NCBI GenBank assembly: GCA_022844045.1
Contig: JALHMM010000024.1
Coordinates: 1-64,000 of the forward strand
Reading direction: 5' to 3'
DNA from: Reyranellaceae bacterium
GTDB taxonomy: Bacteria > Pseudomonadota > Alphaproteobacteria > Reyranellales > Reyranellaceae
Length of the DNA stretch: 64,000 nucleotides
Shown one piece after another: positions 59,705-64,000 of the stretch. Below the pieces are notes generated by a model that saw only the letters and a list, made by a program, of their open reading frames with translations, was not told the DNA's origin and ran no database searches. The translations under genes were made by a program, and so were the position numbers. How positions within the stretch are numbered: position 1 is the first letter of the stretch; each line of letters opens with the position of its first letter.

Positions 59705-60703
59705 ATGACCGCCGCCGCCTCGCGCTCGCAGGCTTCCGACGATCCGCTCCATGCCCCGTTGCTGGCCGGCGACCGCCGGGCGCTGGCGCGCGCCATCACC
59801 TTGGTCGAATCGACCCGCGAGGACCACCGGCTGCGCGCCGACGCGCTGCTGAGCGCGCTGCTGCCGCGCACCGGCGGCTCGACGCGGCTGGGCATCACCG
59901 GCATCCCCGGCGTCGGCAAGTCGACCTTCATCGAGCGCTTCGGGCTGGAGCTGATCGGGCAGGGTCATCGCGTCGCGGTGCTGGCGATCGATCCCTCCTC
60001 GAAGCGCACCGGCGGTTCGATCCTGGGCGACAAGACGCGCATGGAGCTGCTGTCGCGCGATCCCGGCGCCTTCATCCGCCCGTCGCCCGCCGGCACCACC
60101 TTGGGCGGCGTGGCGCGGCGCACGCGCGAGGCAATGCTGCTGGTCGAGGCCGCGGGCTACGACGTGGTGATCGTCGAGACGGTGGGCGTCGGCCAGTCCG
60201 AGACGGCGGTGGCCGACATGGTCGACATGTTCGTGCTGCTGCTGCCGCCGGCTGGCGGCGACGATCTGCAGGGCATCAAGAAGGGCGTGGTCGAGCTCGC
60301 CGACCTGCTGGTGGTCAACAAGGCCGACGGTGCGTTCAAGGCCGCCGCCAACCGCGCCGCCGCCGACTACGCCAACGCGCTGCGCCTGCTGCATCCCACC
60401 ACCGCGCAATGGACGCCCGAGGTGCGGACATGCTCGGCGGTCGAGGGCATCGGCATCGCCGAGGTGTGGGAGACGGCGGGTCGCTTCCGCGCGGCCATTG
60501 GCGAGGCGGGTATCGCCAAACGTCGCGCCACGCAGGCGCGCGCCTGGCTGTGGAACGAGGTCGGCGAGACCTTGATGAGCGCGCTGCGCGGCCATCCCGA
60601 TGTGAAACGCCAGGTGGCGCAGCTGGAGCGCGAGGTCGAGCGCGGCGCACTGACGCCGTCGGCCGCCGCGCGCCGCTTGATCGGGGCGTTCCTCGGCCGA
60701 TGA
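59705..60703 (+). CDS. meaB: Methylmalonyl-CoA mutase-associated GTPase MeaB
   Basis: A 332-residue G3E-type GTPase that guards loading and repair of the B12 cofactor in methylmalonyl-CoA mutase. Walker A is [18 protein letters not shown]. Other marks are [56 protein letters not shown] and the NKADG base motif, with a C-terminal dimerisation helix. It belongs functionally with scpA 5.6 kb upstream. Its stop overlaps the start of the next gene (ATGA). Confidence 0.95.
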   Translation: MTAAASRSQASDDPLHAPLLAGDRRALARAITLVESTREDHRLRADALLSALLPRTGGSTRLGITGIPGVGKSTFIERFGLELIGQGHRVAVLAIDPSSKRTGGSILGDKTRMELLSRDPGAFIRPSPAGTTLGGVARRTREAMLLVEAAGYDVVIVETVGVGQSETAVADMVDMFVLLLPPAGGDDLQGIKKGVVELADLLVVNKADGAFKAAANRAAADYANALRLLHPTTAQWTPEVRTCSAVEGIGIAEVWETAGRFRAAIGEAGIAKRRATQARAWLWNEVGETLMSALRGHPDVKRQVAQLEREVERGALTPSAAARRLIGAFLGR

Positions 60704-61254
60704 AGAAACGCACCCTCACCCAAGGCCGCAAGGCGGTCGCCAAGACCATCGCGCGCAAGCTCGGTGTGAAGGCCAACGGCGCCCGCGGGCAGAAGGTCGA
60801 TCGCGCCGAAGTCGCGGGCGACGCGCTGCCGTTCTGGAAGCGCAAGACGCTGGCGCAGATGAGCCTGCGCGAGTGGGAGTCGCTGTGCGACGGCTGCGGC
60901 AAGTGCTGCGTGCACAAGCTGGAGTGGGAGGGCACGACCGAGGTGGTGCAGACCAATGTCTGCTGCCAGATGCTCGACACACACTCTTGCCAGTGCAAGG
61001 ACTACCCCAACCGAAAAGCGGTGGTGCCCGATTGCATCCAGCTCACACCCGGCGTGGTCGCCGAGATGGACTGGCTGCCGTCGACCTGCGCCTACCGCCT
61101 CGTGCTGCAGGGCAAGGACCTCTACTGGTGGCATCCGCTGGTCTCGGGTGACCCTGAAACGGTGCACGAGGCCGGCGTCTCGGCGCGCGACAAGGTGATC
61201 TCCGAGCTCGAGATCGAGGACCATCGCGACCACGTGCTCGACGACTGGATGTGA
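60700..61254 (+). CDS. YcgN family (UPF0260) cysteine-cluster protein
   Basis: A 184-residue cytosolic protein of unknown function. After a basic N-terminal extension ([20 protein letters not shown]) comes the family core [32 protein letters not shown], with CDGCGKCC and later [17 protein letters not shown] and VPDCIQLTP, eight or more cysteines suited to metal or Fe-S binding. The closing [10 protein letters not shown]...[10 protein letters not shown] is also typical. It overlaps meaB and the GNAT gene by four bases on each side, so the three are one transcription unit. Confidence 0.92.
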   Translation: MKKRTLTQGRKAVAKTIARKLGVKANGARGQKVDRAEVAGDALPFWKRKTLAQMSLREWESLCDGCGKCCVHKLEWEGTTEVVQTNVCCQMLDTHSCQCKDYPNRKAVVPDCIQLTPGVVAEMDWLPSTCAYRLVLQGKDLYWWHPLVSGDPETVHEAGVSARDKVISELEIEDHRDHVLDDWM

Positions 61255-61802
61255 GCGTGTCGGGTCCAGTCCTGAAGACCGAGCGGCTGATCCTGCGGCC
61301 GTGGCGCGACGCCGACCTCGCGCCCTTCGCGGCGTTGAATGCCGATCCCGAGGTCATGCGCTATTTCCCGGCGACGCTGAGCCGCGCCGAGAGCGACGCG
61401 GTGGCCGGCCGTATCCGCGAGAGCTTCGCGGCGCGCGGCTTCGGAAACTGGGCGGTCGAGGTGCCGGGCGTGACACCTTTCGCCGGCTTCGTCGGCCTGT
61501 CGGTCCCGCGCTTCGACGCCTCCTTCATGCCCTGCGTCGAGATCGGCTGGCGGCTGGCGCGGGCGTGCTGGGGCAAGGGCTACGCCAGCGAAGCCGCCTG
61601 GGCGGCGCTGGACTTCGGTTTCGGCACCCTGAAACTGCGGGAGATCGTCTCCTTCACCGTGGTCGCCAACCTGCCGTCGCGCCGGGTGATGGAACGGCTG
61701 GGCATGCGCCACGACCCATGTGGTGATTTCGACCACCCCTCGCTCCCCGAGGGCCACTGGCTGCGACGCCATGTGCTGTACCGGTTGCGGGCGCCCAACT
61801 GA
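61251..61802 (+). CDS. GNAT family N-acetyltransferase (RimJ/RimL-like)
   Basis: A 183-residue acetyltransferase. [22 protein letters not shown] is the standard start of RimJ/RimL-type GNATs. The acetyl-CoA loop lies around [28 protein letters not shown], and [24 protein letters not shown] is the conserved late block. Substrates may be a protein N terminus or a small amine. It starts at a GTG within the previous gene's last codons (GTGA overlap). Confidence 0.9.
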   Translation: MSVSGPVLKTERLILRPWRDADLAPFAALNADPEVMRYFPATLSRAESDAVAGRIRESFAARGFGNWAVEVPGVTPFAGFVGLSVPRFDASFMPCVEIGWRLARACWGKGYASEAAWAALDFGFGTLKLREIVSFTVVANLPSRRVMERLGMRHDPCGDFDHPSLPEGHWLRRHVLYRLRAPN

Positions 61803-61840
61803 TTGATCAGAAAGAGATTTTGGGCGCCGACCCGCGCTGC

Positions 61841-61869
61841 TTGACCGCGCCCGCCCTCTTGCGTACAAG
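61841..61869 (+). promoter_or_regulatory. Sigma-70-type promoter for rpmB
   Basis: TTGACC (61841-61846) and TACAAG (61864-61869) are separated by 17 bases, in the gap ahead of rpmB. Transcription would start near 61876, giving a leader of about 48 bases that contains the hairpin at 61882-61898. Confidence 0.6.
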
Positions 61870-61881
61870 TCCGCCCGCACG

Positions 61882-61910
61882 CCGGCCCCTCGGGCCGGTT
61901 CTTCGTTTTT
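61882..61910 (+). promoter_or_regulatory. Terminator-like hairpin in the rpmB leader
   Basis: CCGGCCC (61882-61888) pairs with GGGCCGG (61892-61898) over a three-base loop and is followed by a T-rich run ending TTTTT at 61910. It lies between the proposed promoter and the ATG at 61924. It could be an attenuator or a site for autoregulation, or could end upstream transcription. Confidence 0.5.
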
Positions 61911-61923
61911 CGGGACCCGTATC

Positions 61924-62229
61924 ATGACCCGTCGTTGCGAGCTCTCCGGCAAGAGCGTCCAGGTCGGCAACATTGTCAGCCATGCCAACAACAAGACCAA
62001 GCGGCGATTCCTGCCCAACCTGCAGGACACCTCGGTCCTGTCGGATGTGCTGGGCCACAGCGTGCGCCTGCGGCTCACCCCGCGCGCCATCCGGACCCTG
62101 GAGCACAATGGCGGGCTCGACGCCTACCTGCTGGGAACCGGCAACTCCAAGCTCACCGACGAGATGAAGGCGCTGAAGCGCCGCGTCGTCGCCGCCAAGG
62201 CCCGCAAGGACGCCAAGGCCGCCGCCTGA
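61924..62229 (+). CDS. rpmB: 50S ribosomal protein L28
   Basis: A 101-residue ribosomal protein. The conserved RRCELSGKSVQVGNIVSHAN and NKTKRRFLPNLQ at the start are typical of alphaproteobacterial L28, with a basic alanine-rich tail. It binds 23S rRNA near the L1 stalk and E site. It has its own promoter, a hairpin in its leader and a strong terminator downstream, so it is a single-gene unit. Confidence 0.97.
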   Translation: MTRRCELSGKSVQVGNIVSHANNKTKRRFLPNLQDTSVLSDVLGHSVRLRLTPRAIRTLEHNGGLDAYLLGTGNSKLTDEMKALKRRVVAAKARKDAKAAA

Positions 62230-62253
62230 TCCGGCGATCGGCGCCAGACGACC

Positions 62254-62279
62254 AAGGCCCGCGCGAGCGGGCCTTTTTT
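62254..62279 (+). terminator. Rho-independent terminator of rpmB
   Basis: AAGGCCCGC (62254-62262), loop GCGA, GCGGGCCTT (62267-62275), then further T residues to 62279. Perfect nine-base-pair stem with a tetraloop and a T-run. It ends rpmB transcription 25 bases after the stop, and may also serve the convergent gene. Confidence 0.92.
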
Positions 62280-62284
62280 GTCGC

Positions 62285-64000
62285 CTACTGGATGACGCGC
62301 AGGATGCTGTTGAAGTCGTCGGTCCACAGCCCGACCTCGGGCCGGTCGGGCAGGCCGGTGGCGATCGGCGCGATGCGGGGGTGCTTGAGCAGCGCGATAT
62401 CCGTCGTCATCAGCACCCAGTCGCTGACGCGCTTGCCGTCCGACCCTCGGTCGACGATGCGGAACGAGGTCAGCCCGCGGCTGCGCGCCAGATTGAACAG
62501 CGGCGCGCTCAGGTCGAGGAAGCGGTTGCTGATGTGGAAGGCGATCACGCCGCCCGGCCTTGTGTGGCGGATGTAGAGGTCGAGCGCTTCGGCCGTGATC
62601 AGATGCATGGGAATCGAATCGCCGGAGAAGGCGTCGACCGCCAGCACGTCGTACTGCTGCGGCTTCTCGCGCTCGAGCTTGAGCCGCGCGTCGCCGAGCA
62701 CGGTCTCGATCGTGGCCTTGCTGTCGGCAAGGTAGGTGAAGTCGCGCTGGGCGATGTCGATGACGCGCTGGTTGATCTCGTAGAAGCGGATCACGCCGCC
62801 CGGCTTGCCGTAGGCGGCGAGCGCGCCGGCGCCCAGGCCGATGACGCCGATGCGCAGCGGTGTGTCGCCCTGCGCATCGATGACGCGTCCGGCGCCGCCG
62901 TCGCGACGATAGTAGACGCTGGGCTCGAAGCGACGCTCGGGTGTCAGATACTGCCGGCCGTGCGAGATGCCACCGTGCGACAGGCCGCGCTCGCGCTCGG
63001 CGCCCGCGCCGGTCTCGTTGATCCGCAGCACGCCATAGAAGTTGCGCGTCACCAGCAGCGTCTGGGTGCGGATCTGCTGGACGTGGATGCCGACGGCCAG
63101 CGCGACGCCGAACAGGCCTAGAAGCAGCGGGATGCGGGCGTAGCGGATGGCCTCCGTCGTGCGCTTCATCGCCAGCACCAGCAGCGCCGCCAGCCCGATC
63201 TCGAGCTCGAAATAGTCGGGCAGCACCAGCGGCGAGAGCACGCCGACCAACGCCGCGCCCACCGCGCCGCCGAGCGCGATGGTGAGATAGAATCCGGTGA
63301 GATGCGCAGGCGACGGTTTGGCCCGCACCAGTTCGCCGTGACAGACCATGCAGCCGACGAAGAGACCGCCGCAGAACAGGCTGACCTGCACGATCAGGTC
63401 GAAGCGCAGGCGATCGTCGAGCAGCGCCCAGCACATGCCCATCACCAGCACGCCGAGCAGCGGCATGAAGATCGCCGGCCGATACCAGCCGGCGCTCTCG
63501 AAGGTCAGGATGAAGGTGATCAGGTAGAGCGCCAGCGGCAGCACCCACAGCATCGGCACCGCGGCGACGTTCTGCGTGAGGTGGTTGGAGACCGCCAGCA
63601 GCAGGACGGAGCCGATCGCCGCGAAGGTGGTCCACAGCGCGTAGTCGCCGGCCGCCGGCGCTGCGCTCGGTTCGACGGTTGTCTCGGTGATCACGACACG
63701 CGTCGCCGGCAGGCGCGAATCGCGCCACGTCGCGAACAGCGCGACGGCGACGAACAGCACATAGCCACCCGACCACAGCCAGGCCTGCGGTTTCGTCGCC
63801 AGCATCGGCTCGAGCAGCAGCGGATAGCTCAGCAGCGCCAGCAGCGAGGCGAGGTTGGAGAGCGCGAACAGGCGATAGGGGCTGGCGCCGGGGTTCTCGC
63901 GCGCGAACCAGGCCTGCACCAGCGGGCTGTTGGCCGACAGCGCGGCGAAGGGCAGGCCGATGGTGACGGCGAGAAAGCCGATGATGCGCAAGGTCGGGCT
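62285..64000 (-). CDS. Fused MFS/spermidine-synthase-like membrane protein (N terminus beyond window)
   Basis: At least 571 residues; the reading frame runs open through the right edge, and the visible start (SPTLRIIGFLAVTIGLPFAALS) matches an internal region of this family, so the true N terminus lies outside. Up to residue 320 or so there are many hydrophobic segments (MFS-like). The C-terminal part is a spermidine-synthase-like Rossmann domain: IGVIGLGAGALAAYG, RFYEINQRVIDIA, LGDARLKLE and YDVLAVDAFSGDSIPMHLIT. Whether it binds polyamines or decarboxylated S-adenosylmethionine is unproven. It is convergent with rpmB. Confidence 0.88.
   Translation of the reverse strand, partial: SPTLRIIGFLAVTIGLPFAALSANSPLVQAWFARENPGASPYRLFALSNLASLLALLSYPLLLEPMLATKPQAWLWSGGYVLFVAVALFATWRDSRLPATRVVITETTVEPSAAPAAGDYALWTTFAAIGSVLLLAVSNHLTQNVAAVPMLWVLPLALYLITFILTFESAGWYRPAIFMPLLGVLVMGMCWALLDDRLRFDLIVQVSLFCGGLFVGCMVCHGELVRAKPSPAHLTGFYLTIALGGAVGAALVGVLSPLVLPDYFELEIGLAALLVLAMKRTTEAIRYARIPLLLGLFGVALAVGIHVQQIRTQTLLVTRNFYGVLRINETGAGAERERGLSHGGISHGRQYLTPERRFEPSVYYRRDGGAGRVIDAQGDTPLRIGVIGLGAGALAAYGKPGGVIRFYEINQRVIDIAQRDFTYLADSKATIETVLGDARLKLEREKPQQYDVLAVDAFSGDSIPMHLITAEALDLYIRHTRPGGVIAFHISNRFLDLSAPLFNLARSRGLTSFRIVDRGSDGKRVSDWVLMTTDIALLKHPRIAPIATGLPDRPEVGLWTDDFNSILRVIQ

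Overview
The window is high-GC, densely coded DNA from an alphaproteobacterium. Supporting signs are an alphaproteobacterial-type ribosomal protein L28, an LptD with the C-x2-C and YEDEC motifs of that class, several tripartite-tricarboxylate-type (TctC/Bug) receptors, three class III nucleotide cyclases and many four-base start/stop overlaps. The style suits soil or water Rhodospirillales/Hyphomicrobiales-type generalists (Reyranella- or Bradyrhizobium-like). I cannot fix the genus. I see no rRNA, tRNA, CRISPR array, complete prophage or transposase.

Layout. 0-9.7 kb: an SGNH hydrolase, two adjacent enolase-superfamily enzymes, a TctC receptor and two small unknown genes; then, on the minus strand, an old-yellow-enzyme and a luciferase-like flavoprotein; then a third enolase-superfamily enzyme. 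9.9-16.3 kb: LptD, aspartate dehydrogenase, 6-phosphogluconate dehydrogenase plus gluconokinase, and an acyl-CoA dehydrogenase. 16.5-22.6 kb: an ABC-type receptor of lower GC, a DUF6880-like protein and xanthine dehydrogenase XdhA/XdhB. 22.7-30.6 kb: a MarR regulator divergent from an AmiC-like receptor without a signal peptide, followed by a five-gene urea/short-chain-amide ABC transporter and an amidase. This reads as one amide uptake and hydrolysis locus. 30.8-35.7 kb: a fourth enolase-superfamily enzyme translationally coupled to a PD-(D/E)XK-like/cyclase fusion, then an acyl carrier protein divergent from a TetR plus O-GlcNAc-transferase-like pair, with two matching palindromic operators between them. 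35.7-50.8 kb: a thiolase, small proteins, an EamA transporter, an altronate/galactarate-type dehydratase, a cyclase-TPR protein, a second amidase, ThiM, a TctC receptor, a short-chain dehydrogenase, a HAD hydrolase, a DUF5939-type cyclase and two alpha/beta hydrolases. 50.8-64 kb: a TctC receptor, methylmalonyl-CoA mutase, a phage-replication-like winged-helix protein, a DUF3108 protein, an Atm1-type ABC exporter, an MNT antitoxin with a truncated HepT remnant, an MFS transporter, MeaB, a YcgN-family protein, a GNAT acetyltransferase, rpmB with promoter and terminator, and a partial MFS/spermidine-synthase fusion at the right edge.

A family of about 120-155 bp palindromic intergenic repeats runs through the window: six complete copies and two solo or decayed ones. 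Each complete copy has a hairpin at both ends and a long inner stem. One copy abuts lptD and appears to supply its ribosome-binding site.

Metabolic themes are sugar-acid dehydration (four enolase-superfamily enzymes, a UxaA-type dehydratase, gluconate kinase and 6-phosphogluconate dehydrogenase), amide and purine nitrogen use, and acyl-CoA metabolism. The most unusual items are the nuclease-fold/cyclase fusion, the TetR-controlled ACP/OGT divergon and the AmiC-like sensor in the amide locus.
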